From Alphaproteobacteria bacterium (lineage in GTDB: Bacteria > Pseudomonadota > Alphaproteobacteria > Micropepsales > Micropepsaceae), in assembly GCA_028292825.1 (NCBI GenBank), contig JAQGLO010000028.1, forward strand, positions 1 to 40,455: a stretch of 40,455 nucleotides of DNA. Reading direction: 5' to 3'. Every line of letters starts with the position of its first letter. Positions within the stretch are counted from its first letter, which is position 1. The notes below the pieces were generated by a model. That model searched no databases and was not told where the DNA came from. It worked only from the letters and a program-made list of their open reading frames with translations. Positions 7,445 through 16,495 of this stretch are shown here, one piece after another. The translations under genes and the position numbers were made by a program.

Positions 7445-8155
7445 TCACTTCTTGAAGTGGATGATCGTTTCGTTGTGATCCCAGGACGGCGACAGCATCT
7501 CCACCACCTTGTACGCCATGTCTTCCGGCGCGGGCAGCGTGGCGGGGTCTTCGCCGGGCATGGCCTTGCGGCGCATGGCGGTGCGCATGGGGCCGGGATT
7601 GATCAGGTTGACCTTGATCGGGCCGCCTTCGCATTCCGCGGCATAGGTGAGCGCCAGGCTTTCCAGCGCCGCCTTGCTGACCGCATAGGCGCCCCAGAAA
7701 GGCGTGTGCTTCCTGGCCGCGCCACTGGTGACGAACAGCACCCGCCCCGCATCGGACGCGCGCAGCAGCGGATCCATCGAACGCAGCAGTCGCCAGTTGG
7801 CGGTGAGGTTGACCTCCATCACTTCGGTGAAGGTTTTGGGTTCCATGTGGGTGACGGGCGTCAATTGGCCCAGCACACCGGCATTGCCCATCAGCGCATC
7901 CAGCCGGCCCCAGCGCTCATGGATCGATGCGCCCAGCCGGTCAATGGCATCGAAATCGCGCAGGTTCATCGGCACCAGGGTTGCGCTGCCGCCGGCCTTC
8001 TGGATTTCGTCATCGACTTCTTCCAGGCCGCCCACGGTGCGCGCCACGCAGATGACATGCGCCCCCGCCGCGCCCAGTGCGATGGCGGCCGCCCGGCCAA
8101 TGCCCCGCGACGCGCCAGTAACCAATGCGATACGTCCAGTGAGTGTCTGGGTCAT
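7445..8155 (-). CDS. Short-chain dehydrogenase/reductase (SDR)
   Basis: A classical SDR of 236 residues with a Rossmann fold. The NAD(P) motif is VTGASRGIGRAAA (TGxxxGxG), followed by the NAG motif (MGNAGVLG). The catalytic residues are Ser in VTSGAA and Tyr-x-x-x-Lys in YAVSKAALES, with PGPMRT after it. The substrate is unknown. SDRs of this type follow purF in many alphaproteobacteria, so it is a fixed member of this neighbourhood rather than a random insertion. The gap from purF is 78 bases and holds two hairpins. The start ATG at 8155 has an AT-rich leader (AATAAATAA) without a clear Shine-Dalgarno. Confidence 0.92.
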   Translation of the reverse strand: MTQTLTGRIALVTGASRGIGRAAAIALGAAGAHVICVARTVGGLEEVDDEIQKAGGSATLVPMNLRDFDAIDRLGASIHERWGRLDALMGNAGVLGQLTPVTHMEPKTFTEVMEVNLTANWRLLRSMDPLLRASDAGRVLFVTSGAARKHTPFWGAYAVSKAALESLALTYAAECEGGPIKVNLINPGPMRTAMRRKAMPGEDPATLPAPEDMAYKVVEMLSPSWDHNETIIHFKK

Positions 8156-8168
8156 TTATTTATTGTCG

Positions 8169-8205
8169 CATTTTCAGGGAAAATGCTCCGGGGCGCAACG
8201 CGCCC
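8169..8205 (-). other. Two adjacent hairpins between purF and the SDR gene
   Basis: In transcript (minus-strand) order there is GGGCGC-GTT-GCGCCC (8205-8191), then five bases, then CATTTTC-CCT-GAAAATG (8185-8169), both with perfect arms. Neither has a following run of T on the minus strand, so they are not standard terminators. They could stabilise the purF mRNA end or lower expression of the SDR gene. Confidence 0.45.
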
Positions 8206-8233
8206 TTCCATCGATTTCGTCATGGTAGAAGTC

Positions 8234-9691
8234 CTAGGCCACGTCCGCCAGCAGCGAGAGCTGCCGCGTGCCGCCCGAAATGTCGGTCAGCGAGATGGGA
8301 TAGTCGCCGGTGAAGCAGGCATCGCAAAAGGCGGGCTTAGCGGCCAGCCGCTCCGACTTGCCCATGGCGCGATAAAGGCCATTCATGGAAATGAAGGCCA
8401 GGCTGTCGGCGCCGATGAACTGGCGCATCTGCTCCACATCCATTTTGTGGGCAAGTAGGTCATCGGTGTTGGGCGTGTCCACACCATAGAAGCAGCTGTG
8501 GGTGGTGGGCGGCGACGAGACGCGGAAGTGCACTTCCGCAGCGCCGGCATCGCGCACCATGGAGACGATCTTCTTGGAGGTGGTGCCGCGCACGATGGAG
8601 TCGTCGACCAGGATCACCCGCTTGCCCTTGAGCGTATCGCGGTTGGGGTTGTGCTTCAGGCGAACGCCCAGATGGCGGATGGAATCGGTCGGCTCGATGA
8701 AGGTGCGACCGACATAATGGTTGCGGATGATGCCCAGTTCGAACGGTATCCGCGCCGCATTGGCGAAGCCCAGAGCGGCGGGCACGCCGCTGTCCGGCAC
8801 CGGGATCACCATGTCGGCATCGACCGGAGATTCTTCCGCCAGCACCGCGCCGATATTCTTGCGCGCCTCGTACACATTGCGGCCTTCCAGGGTGGAATCC
8901 GGGCGCGCGAAATAGATGTATTCGAAGACGCAGAAACGGTGCTGCTGCGGCTTGAAGGGGAAATGGATATGGACGCCGTCCTTGTCCACCACAACCATCT
9001 CGCCCGGCTTGACGTCGCGCACATAGGTCGCGCCGATGATGTCGAGGGCGCAGGTCTCCGAGGCGAAGATATAGGCGCCGTCCAGCTGGCCCAACACCAG
9101 CGGGCGTACACCATTGGGATCGCGCACGCCGATCAGCTTCTTGGAGGTCAGCGCCACCAGCGAATAGGCGCCTTCCACCTGGCACAGCGCGTCGATCAGC
9201 TTGTCGACGATGCGATGCTTGGCTGAGCGCGCCGCCAGATGGATGATGGTCTCGGTGTCCGACGTGCTCTGGAAGATCGCCCCCTGCCCCACCAGCTCGG
9301 TGCGCAGGGTGTGGGCGTTGGTCAGGTTGCCGTTATGGGCAATGGCAAGGCCGCCGCCCGCCAGGTCGGCGAACATGGGCTGGATGTTGGCGGCACGGGC
9401 ACCGCCCGAGGTGGAATAGCGGTTGTGGCCGATGGCGAAGTGGCCCTTGAGATTGCGCGCGGCCGGCGAATTGCGGCCGAACACATCACCCACCAGGCCC
9501 ATGTGGCGCTCGGCAGTGAAATGCCCGTTCTCGAAGGTGACGATGCCGCAGGCTTCCTGGCCGCGATGCTGCAGGGCGTGCAGCCCCAGCACCGACAGCG
9601 CGCCCGCATCCGCATGGCCGAAGATACCAAACACGCCGCATTCTTCGTGCAGCGAGTCCGCGTCCCACAGGTGTTCCGATTCATCGATCAT
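8234..9691 (-). CDS. purF: Amidophosphoribosyltransferase
   Basis: PurF makes 5-phosphoribosylamine from PRPP and glutamine, the first step of purine synthesis. The 485-residue product has an N-terminal glutaminase domain with the catalytic Cys at position 18 (EECGVFGIFG), so a 17-residue propeptide must be removed, then HALQHRGQE and FAIGHNRYST. The phosphoribosyltransferase domain carries the PRPP motif VILVDDSIVRGTT. Cysteines in FCVFEY, THSCFYG and FCDACFTG correspond to the [4Fe-4S] ligands of the Bacillus-type enzyme, so this is the iron-sulfur, propeptide-processed class, not the E. coli class. The start overlaps the cvpA stop by four bases; cvpA-purF pairing is widespread. Confidence 0.97.
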   Translation of the reverse strand: MIDESEHLWDADSLHEECGVFGIFGHADAGALSVLGLHALQHRGQEACGIVTFENGHFTAERHMGLVGDVFGRNSPAARNLKGHFAIGHNRYSTSGGARAANIQPMFADLAGGGLAIAHNGNLTNAHTLRTELVGQGAIFQSTSDTETIIHLAARSAKHRIVDKLIDALCQVEGAYSLVALTSKKLIGVRDPNGVRPLVLGQLDGAYIFASETCALDIIGATYVRDVKPGEMVVVDKDGVHIHFPFKPQQHRFCVFEYIYFARPDSTLEGRNVYEARKNIGAVLAEESPVDADMVIPVPDSGVPAALGFANAARIPFELGIIRNHYVGRTFIEPTDSIRHLGVRLKHNPNRDTLKGKRVILVDDSIVRGTTSKKIVSMVRDAGAAEVHFRVSSPPTTHSCFYGVDTPNTDDLLAHKMDVEQMRQFIGADSLAFISMNGLYRAMGKSERLAAKPAFCDACFTGDYPISLTDISGGTRQLSLLADVA

Positions 9692-10433
9692 CGGTGGTTT
9701 CCGCCGGTTTCGATGAGTTTGTCTAACGCCTGACGGTCACCTGCGCCATAGGATTTATTCGCAGTTGCGGTCGTCTTTTGCTGCGCAGGTTCCCGCGTGG
9801 TTTTGGGGACACTGTTTGCTGCGCCATTGCGGCGTATCAGCTCTGCCATGGGGTCATGGCTGTCAGCAGGCGGAGAAATGGAGGCTCTTTCCGGTTCCAC
9901 CGGCGACGGGGCCTGGCGGACCACTTCGTGCTGGGGAATAAAATGATGATCACCCTGGTCGGGAACCACGCTCAGCAGAACCTCGGAGGTGGACTGCACC
10001 ATGGGGAGCAGCTGCGCCTGTGTCACCCAGCGCGGCTGCTGGCGGATGGGGACGAAATAGGTGAAGGCCAGATAGGCCAGGCCCACCACCACCAGCCCGC
10101 GCACCACGCCAAAGGCCACGCCGGCGGCGCGGTCCAGGGGGCCGATAGGCGAATGTTTCACGCTTTCGCTGAAGCGGTGGCTCATGAAGGCCAACGGGAT
10201 GAACACCGCCAGGAACACCGCCGCATAGGCCAGCAGCGAGGCCAGCCAGGCCTCGTTCACCAGGCTGCGGGTTAACGGGACGATATAGGGCCCAAAATAG
10301 AGGCAGCCAAAGGCGGCGGCCACCCAGGCGAAGATGGTAAGGGTTTCCCACAGAAAGCCGCGCCAGCAGGCATACCCCGCCGACACGATGATGATCAGGA
10401 CGATCAGGCAGTCGAGGAAGGAGACCGACAGAT

Positions 10434-10437
<4 letters not shown>
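9688..10437 (-). CDS. cvpA: CvpA family membrane protein
   Basis: CvpA is an inner-membrane protein named for colicin V production and usually found next to purF; its biochemical role is not settled. The 249-residue product has four predicted membrane segments within the first 130 residues (CLIVLIIIVSAGYACWRG, TIFAWVAAAFGCLYFG, LLAYAAVFLAVFIPLAF and GVVRGLVVVGLAYLAF). A conserved PIGPLDRAAGVAFG loop lies before the last one. The C-terminal 100 residues are a polar, Pro- and Ser-rich cytoplasmic tail. It overlaps radA upstream and purF downstream, each by four bases, so radA, cvpA and purF are one tightly coupled operon. Confidence 0.93.
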
Positions 10438-11822
<1,385 letters not shown>

Positions 11823-12149
11823 GCGCTCATGGGTACAAAAGAGGAACGGGAATGGCAAGTGCGCGGATAAGCGGGGGAAAGCGCGCTTGCCGCCGGGGCG
11901 ATATTTGCACCCCTGCCCGGGACAGTGTTCCAACGATTCCAGCGACTTCCCGATTAGTCGTTTTGATGAATGGCTGCCATCCCCTCCCCCCTGGGCGCTG
12001 GACAAGATGTGCAAAAGGGCGCGACGGGACGATCTCATGGCACCATTGTCGCACGGCGCGCAGGCGTGTGGATTGGCACGAAGCGCAGATGACGTGAACC
12101 GCACCGCCGTTACGAGGTCAGATTATTTTTGGCCCGTGTGGATTGGTGG
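11823..12149. other. Gene-free interval between mlaF and radA (327 bases)
   Basis: No convincing gene on either strand. It must hold the end of the alr-mlaE-mlaF transcript and the promoter of radA-cvpA-purF (both minus strand). A 12-base direct repeat CGTGTGGATTGG occurs at 12065-12076 and 12135-12146. No terminator with a T tract and no near-consensus -35/-10 pair was recognised. Confidence 0.6.
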
Positions 12150-12917
12150 CTAGGCCTTCACGGCCATCTTGATCGGGCCATCCGCCCGACCGTGGATGAA
12201 CTGTTCCACGTATGGGTTGCCGCTATGGTCGATGTCGCCGGTCGGACCGGTCCAGATGATCTTGCCGCCATAGAGCATGGCGATCTTGTCCGAAATCTTC
12301 CGCGCACTGGCCATGTCATGGGTGATGGACAGCGCGGTGGCGCCGACATCCTTCACGGTGCTGACGATCAGGTCGTTGATCACGTCGGCCATGATGGGAT
12401 CCAGGCCGGTGGTGGGTTCGTCGAAGAAAATGATTTCCGGATCGGCGGCGATGGCGCGGGCCAAGCCGACGCGCTTCTGCATGCCGCCCGACAGCTCCAC
12501 CGGGAACAGCTCGCCGACATCAGCGGAAAGCCCCACTTTGGCCAGCTTCTGAAACGCAATGTCGCGGGCCTTCCTGCGGGCCATGCCGCGGCCCTGGATA
12601 AGCCCGAACGCGACATTCTCCCATACCAGCATGCTGTCAAACAGCGCGCCGCCCTGGAACAGCATGCCGAACTTCTTCAGCACCTTGTCGCGCGCTGCGC
12701 CGTTGACGTGGGTGATGTCCTCGCCGTCCACCAGGATGGTGCCCTCGTCCGGACGGATGATGCCGAGAATGGACTTGATGGTCACCGACTTGCCGGTGCC
12801 CGAACCGCCGATAATGACCAGCGATGTCTTGGGTTCGATCACCAGGTCGACGCCATCCAGCACCACCTTGGAGCCAAAGCGCTTCTTCACACCGCGAAGT
12901 TCGATTTTCGGGATCAT
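12150..12917 (-). CDS. mlaF: ABC transporter ATPase, MlaF-like (lipid asymmetry)
   Basis: ATP-binding subunit of an MCE/Mla-type phospholipid transporter. The 255-residue product has Walker A GGSGTGKSVT, Q-loop FGMLFQGGALFDSM, signature ELSGGMQKRV, Walker B IIFFDEPTTGLDP and the switch His in SITHDM. The GGALFDSMLVWENV segment is typical of MlaF-type ATPases. The start ATG 12917 overlaps the mlaE stop by four bases. mlaE and mlaF are present but no mlaD/MCE-domain gene is in the window, so the substrate-binding partner must be elsewhere, or the pair serves a different MCE protein. Confidence 0.92.
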   Translation of the reverse strand: MIPKIELRGVKKRFGSKVVLDGVDLVIEPKTSLVIIGGSGTGKSVTIKSILGIIRPDEGTILVDGEDITHVNGAARDKVLKKFGMLFQGGALFDSMLVWENVAFGLIQGRGMARRKARDIAFQKLAKVGLSADVGELFPVELSGGMQKRVGLARAIAADPEIIFFDEPTTGLDPIMADVINDLIVSTVKDVGATALSITHDMASARKISDKIAMLYGGKIIWTGPTGDIDHSGNPYVEQFIHGRADGPIKMAVKA

Positions 12918-13690
12918 GAGGTGTGAAACAGGATGGCGGTGAGGATGAAGTCGGCGGCCAGGATCAGGATCGAGGACGACACCACCGCATTGGTGGTGGC
13001 GTTGCCCACGCCTTGGGCACCGCCCTTGGAATTGAAGCCATTGTAGCAGCCCATCAGCGCCACGATGAAGCCGAACACCGCCGCCTTGATCAGGCCCGAG
13101 ATGATGTCCTGATGGGTGGCAAAATCGACCGTGTTCTTCAGATAGGTGCCGCCGGTGAAGCCCAGATTCTGGGTCGCCACCAGATAACCGCCATAGACCC
13201 CGATGGTGTCGCCGATCGCCGTCAGCACAGGCATGGCGATCACCGCCGCGATCAGGCGCGGCACCACCAGATACTTGATGGGATTGGTGGCGAGGGTGGT
13301 CAGGGCATCGATCTGCTCGGTCACCTTCATGGTGCCGATCTCGGCGGCGATGGCCGCGCCGACGCGGCCCGCCACCATGAGCCCGGCAATCACCGGCCCA
13401 AGCTCGCGCGTGATGCCCAGCACCACGATCTGCGGCACAATGGCCTCGGCGCCATAGCGGTTGCCGCCCAGATAGATCTGCAGCGCCAGCACCGCGCCGA
13501 TACACAGCGCCGTCAGTCCGACCACGGGCAACGAGTAATAGCCAATGCTCATCATCTGCCGCACCACCAGGCCGCCATAGATGGGCGGGCTGAACACGGC
13601 GGCGACCGAGCGGCCGGTGAAGCTGGCCAGCTTGCCGATATGCGCCAGCACCGTGGTCACGGCGTGGCCGATATGCGTGAGAAAATTCAT
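12914..13690 (-). CDS. mlaE: ABC transporter permease, MlaE family
   Basis: Membrane subunit of the same lipid transporter. The 258-residue product has the MlaE hallmarks: the ALCIGAVLALQIYLGGNRYG segment, ELGPVIAGLMVAGRVGAAIAAE, GTMKVTEQIDAL, and NPIKYLVVPRLIAAVIAMPVL. Five to six hydrophobic segments are seen after an N-terminal amphipathic stretch. It starts 22 bases after alr and overlaps mlaF, so it belongs to a dnaB-proximal operon containing alr. The ribosome-binding site before ATG 13690 is weak (AGCAAAAAGC). Confidence 0.93.
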   Translation of the reverse strand: MNFLTHIGHAVTTVLAHIGKLASFTGRSVAAVFSPPIYGGLVVRQMMSIGYYSLPVVGLTALCIGAVLALQIYLGGNRYGAEAIVPQIVVLGITRELGPVIAGLMVAGRVGAAIAAEIGTMKVTEQIDALTTLATNPIKYLVVPRLIAAVIAMPVLTAIGDTIGVYGGYLVATQNLGFTGGTYLKNTVDFATHQDIISGLIKAAVFGFIVALMGCYNGFNSKGGAQGVGNATTNAVVSSSILILAADFILTAILFHTS

Positions 13691-13712
13691 GCTTTTTGCT
13701 TGTCGCTCCGGC

Positions 13713-14858
13713 TCACGCCGACGCTCCCTCTACATACACGCGCGGCAGACGATGCCCCAGCCGGGTGAGGATTTCATATTCGTTGGTGCCGGCAGCTTTT
13801 GCGGCATCCCGCAGCGTAACGGTATCGCCGATCAACTCCACGTCATCGCCCACGCGCGGCGGCTCGGCCATGTCGGTGACGTCCAGCACCAGCACGTCCA
13901 TCGAGACGCGGCCCGTGATGGGTGCGCGCACGCCATGGATGGCGGCAAAACCCTGGTTGGAGGCGGTGCGGGGGATGCCGTCGGCATATCCCAGCGCCAC
14001 GGTGGCAAGCATGGTGGGCCTTTTTGCGCGGAAGGTGGCTGCGTAGCCAACGCTTGCACCACTGTCAATTCGGCGCAGCTGCAGCAGCTTGCCGGTCAGT
14101 GCGAAAGTCGCCTGCATCAGGTTCTGCCCATTTGCCTGCGGGTTGGCGCCATACAGGCCAATGCCCGGACGCACCAGATCGAAATGATACTCCGGTCCCA
14201 GCATGGCGCCATGGCTGGCGGCCAGGCTGGCGGGCGCGGCCGGCAGCATGGCCAGCGCCTGCTGGAAGCGCGACAGCTGCTCGGCATTCATCTTGCTGGC
14301 GGCGTCGTCGCCGCAGGCCAGATGGCTCATCACCAGCACGATATTCAGCCCGGCAAGGCGCACACGCGCTTCGCCGGACAGAATGGCAAGCTCGTCGCCG
14401 GGCAGGCCCAGGCGGTTGATGCCGGTATCGACATGCAGCACGGCATCCAGGCTGGTGCGGGTCGCACCAGCCGCCGCACTCCAGGCGGCGATCTCGGCCA
14501 GGCTGTTCAGCGCCGGGGTCAGGCGGTGGGTGAGAAGCGCGGGCACCGCATCGGGCTGCGCCCCGTCCAGCACGAAGATGCGCGCATCGGGCAGCAGTTT
14601 GCGCAGGCGTATGCCTTCTTCCAGTCGCGCCACGAAGAAGCTGTCGCAGCCCACACCCGCCAGCATCGGCGCAATCCGCGCCGCGCCCAGGCCATAGGCA
14701 TCGGCCTTCACCACGGCGGCCACCGAAGCGGGTCCAACCATACGGCGATAGGTGCGGTAGTTGGCGGCGATGGCTCCCAGTCGCACGGTAATGCGCGTCG
14801 CCTGGAAATCCTCCTCGGTCATGGGCTCAGCATGAAGCCTGCAGGCGGCGGCGTCCAT
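13713..14858 (-). CDS. alr: Alanine racemase
   Basis: A PLP enzyme that converts L- to D-alanine for peptidoglycan. In the 381-residue product the PLP lysine lies in VAAVVKADAYGLGA near residue 50. HVDTGINRLGLP, SHGAMLG and RPGIGLYGANP follow, and the catalytic Tyr region is GYAATFRA with ALGYADGIPR and RVSMDVLVLDVTD behind it. ATG 14858 is chosen because GGGGAGA lies five bases upstream and because it overlaps the stop of the preceding gene by one base (TGATG); a frame to 14906 would run back into that gene. It is followed by mlaE. In relatives alr usually follows dnaB directly; here one unknown gene comes between. Confidence 0.95.
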   Translation of the reverse strand: MDAAACRLHAEPMTEEDFQATRITVRLGAIAANYRTYRRMVGPASVAAVVKADAYGLGAARIAPMLAGVGCDSFFVARLEEGIRLRKLLPDARIFVLDGAQPDAVPALLTHRLTPALNSLAEIAAWSAAAGATRTSLDAVLHVDTGINRLGLPGDELAILSGEARVRLAGLNIVLVMSHLACGDDAASKMNAEQLSRFQQALAMLPAAPASLAASHGAMLGPEYHFDLVRPGIGLYGANPQANGQNLMQATFALTGKLLQLRRIDSGASVGYAATFRAKRPTMLATVALGYADGIPRTASNQGFAAIHGVRAPITGRVSMDVLVLDVTDMAEPPRVGDDVELIGDTVTLRDAAKAAGTNEYEILTRLGHRLPRVYVEGASA

Positions 14859-15631
14859 CAATTCTCCCCGTTCATGTTGCGGTAGCCCGGCGTGACATGG
14901 GTGCAAGGCATCTGCTGCAGGATGGGGCAGCCGCCCTGCCCGGGAATCTGGCCATTCTGCAGGTCGCGCTGGATGCGGTCAGCGCCGGTGTTGAGATCGA
15001 AGGTCTGCGGCGGCGCTTCCTTCAGGCGCGACAACTGGCTGGGCGGCACCAGCACCAGGTTGCCATTGGGCAGGCGCATGCCGCGCCACGGCACACCGGC
15101 GCCACCCAGCCCCAGGCAGACGCGGCGTTCGACCGTGGTCAGATGCTCCCAGTTGCCGGCACTGCAGGCAAGCGTGCGGCCGACCGCGCCCAGGATGTCG
15201 CCGGGCACCGCGGGCTGGTTGGGTTCGATGTCAGGGATCGGCGGCGGCTTGGGGATGATGATGGGCGCCGACATCATCACCGGCGGCCGGGGACTGTCCA
15301 CGTCCGGATTGATGATGTGCTGGGGCGTGGAATCATGGCCCGCCGAATCCAGCGTCAGGATGGTTTCGGTCATGGGCCTGGTGCGGTCGCTGAAGGGGCG
15401 GATGGAGATCACAACCCCGAAGATGATCAGCAGGTGGAGGATGATCACCAGCACCCAGGACACGGTGCGCTTGGCCGCCTCGCGCCGCTGGTCCGCAGGC
15501 GTCAGCGGCCGGCCGGGGCGCAGGAACGGGTGCGCCAGGGATACGCCGGGTATGGCGTCCAGGGGAATGTCGAGCGTGGTCGCCAAGAGTCCTAAATCCG
15601 TCCCAAACCGTTCCCCGCTCTGCCCCACCAT
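14858..15631 (-). CDS. Unknown single-pass membrane protein with proline-rich periplasmic part
   Basis: I do not recognise this family. From ATG 15631 it has 257 residues: a 50-residue N-terminus with a basic patch (RREAAKRT), one membrane helix (VLVIILHLLIIFGVVI, about residues 52-70), a proline-rich stretch (IIIPKPPPIPDIEPN), then a Cys-containing region. That region has LACSAGNWEHLTTVERRVC, and CPILQQMPC occurs near the end, possibly giving two disulfides. This is a TonB/TolA-like layout but lacks a recognisable TonB C-terminal domain. ATG 15631 has no clear Shine-Dalgarno; a start at 15718 would overlap the divergent glycosyltransferase start. It ends in TGATG with alr, so it is co-transcribed with cell-wall and envelope genes. 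Confidence 0.7.
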   Translation of the reverse strand: MVGQSGERFGTDLGLLATTLDIPLDAIPGVSLAHPFLRPGRPLTPADQRREAAKRTVSWVLVIILHLLIIFGVVISIRPFSDRTRPMTETILTLDSAGHDSTPQHIINPDVDSPRPPVMMSAPIIIPKPPPIPDIEPNQPAVPGDILGAVGRTLACSAGNWEHLTTVERRVCLGLGGAGVPWRGMRLPNGNLVLVPPSQLSRLKEAPPQTFDLNTGADRIQRDLQNGQIPGQGGCPILQQMPCTHVTPGYRNMNGEN

Positions 15632-15712
15632 ATAGAAGCGGATGCGCACACAAAACAGGCCAAACAAGGTCAGGAATGGCGGAAAACCGGCGAAAATGCT
15701 AACGCTATCGCC

Positions 15713-16495
15713 ATGCATATCTATCTGATCAACCTAGGGCGGCGGCCGGACCGGCTGGCGGCCATGACGGCGCAGGCGCAGGCCCTGGGACTTGGCCTGG
15801 ACCGGGTTGAGGCGGTGGATGCCAGGGTCGCGGACCTGGGCGCGATGGACCGCTGGTTCAAGGCGGGCGGACCGCTGGGGGAAATTCCGCAGGGCGACAA
15901 GGCCTGCCTGCTGTCGCATCGCGCGGCGTGGCAGATGTTCCTGGGCACCGGCGACGATCATGCCGTATTTCTCGAGGATGACGTAAGGCTAAGCGCCTGC
16001 GCGGGATCTCTGCTGGTGAGCGACAACTGGATCCCGGCCGGCGTGAGCGTGGTGAAGCTGGAGCATTACGGCCCGCCGGGGCAGCGGGTGCTGCTGTCCG
16101 ATCTGCGCGCTGTGGGCGAAGACTTCCAAATGGGCCGGATGCTGTCGCGGCATACCGGCGCGGCTGCCTATATCCTATCGCGCGTCGCCGCCGAGACCCT
16201 GCGTGATGTCACCTGCTTCGACCTGCCGGTGGATCACCTGATCTTCAATCCCAACAATTCGCGCTTGTTTGCAAAACTGGCGCCCTGGCAGCTGGTGCCC
16301 GCCATCGCGCGGCAGCAGGAATTCGTGGGCGAGAAGTCCGACATCGAAGGGACCCGCCTGGGCCTGCGCAAGTTCGGCTGGACGTATGCGAAACGCGAGC
16401 TGGTGCGCTTCGCCTATGACATGCGGCTGGTGCCCCGGCAGATCGCGGCGCTGCTGAAGGGTGCGAAGCTCGTGGCGATGAAAACCGCGGATTAA
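15713..16495 (+). CDS. Glycosyltransferase family 25 protein
   Basis: A 260-residue protein of the LPS-glycosyltransferase type (GT25). The N-terminal strand MHIYLINLGRRPDRLAAM, KACLLSHRAAWQ and the acidic metal/nucleotide-sugar motif AVFLEDDV are all present, as is TGAAAYILSRVAA in the second half. Such enzymes add sugars (often galactose) to lipooligosaccharide or other envelope glycans; the acceptor is unknown. It is the only plus-strand gene within the minus-strand dnaB-to-SDR block. Its 3' end overlaps the 3' end of dnaB by four bases and its 5' end is close to the divergent unknown membrane gene, as if inserted between dnaB and alr. Confidence 0.87.
   Translation: MHIYLINLGRRPDRLAAMTAQAQALGLGLDRVEAVDARVADLGAMDRWFKAGGPLGEIPQGDKACLLSHRAAWQMFLGTGDDHAVFLEDDVRLSACAGSLLVSDNWIPAGVSVVKLEHYGPPGQRVLLSDLRAVGEDFQMGRMLSRHTGAAAYILSRVAAETLRDVTCFDLPVDHLIFNPNNSRLFAKLAPWQLVPAIARQQEFVGEKSDIEGTRLGLRKFGWTYAKRELVRFAYDMRLVPRQIAALLKGAKLVAMKTAD

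Noticed and set aside
11823-12104. Upstream extension of the radA reading frame
   Set aside because: The extra 94 codons do not resemble RadA, which normally starts directly before its zinc finger as the ATG at 11822 does.
12918-13505. Upstream extension of the mlaF reading frame
   Set aside because: This part is mlaE read in another frame; the ATG at 12917 overlapping the mlaE stop gives the normal MlaF start.
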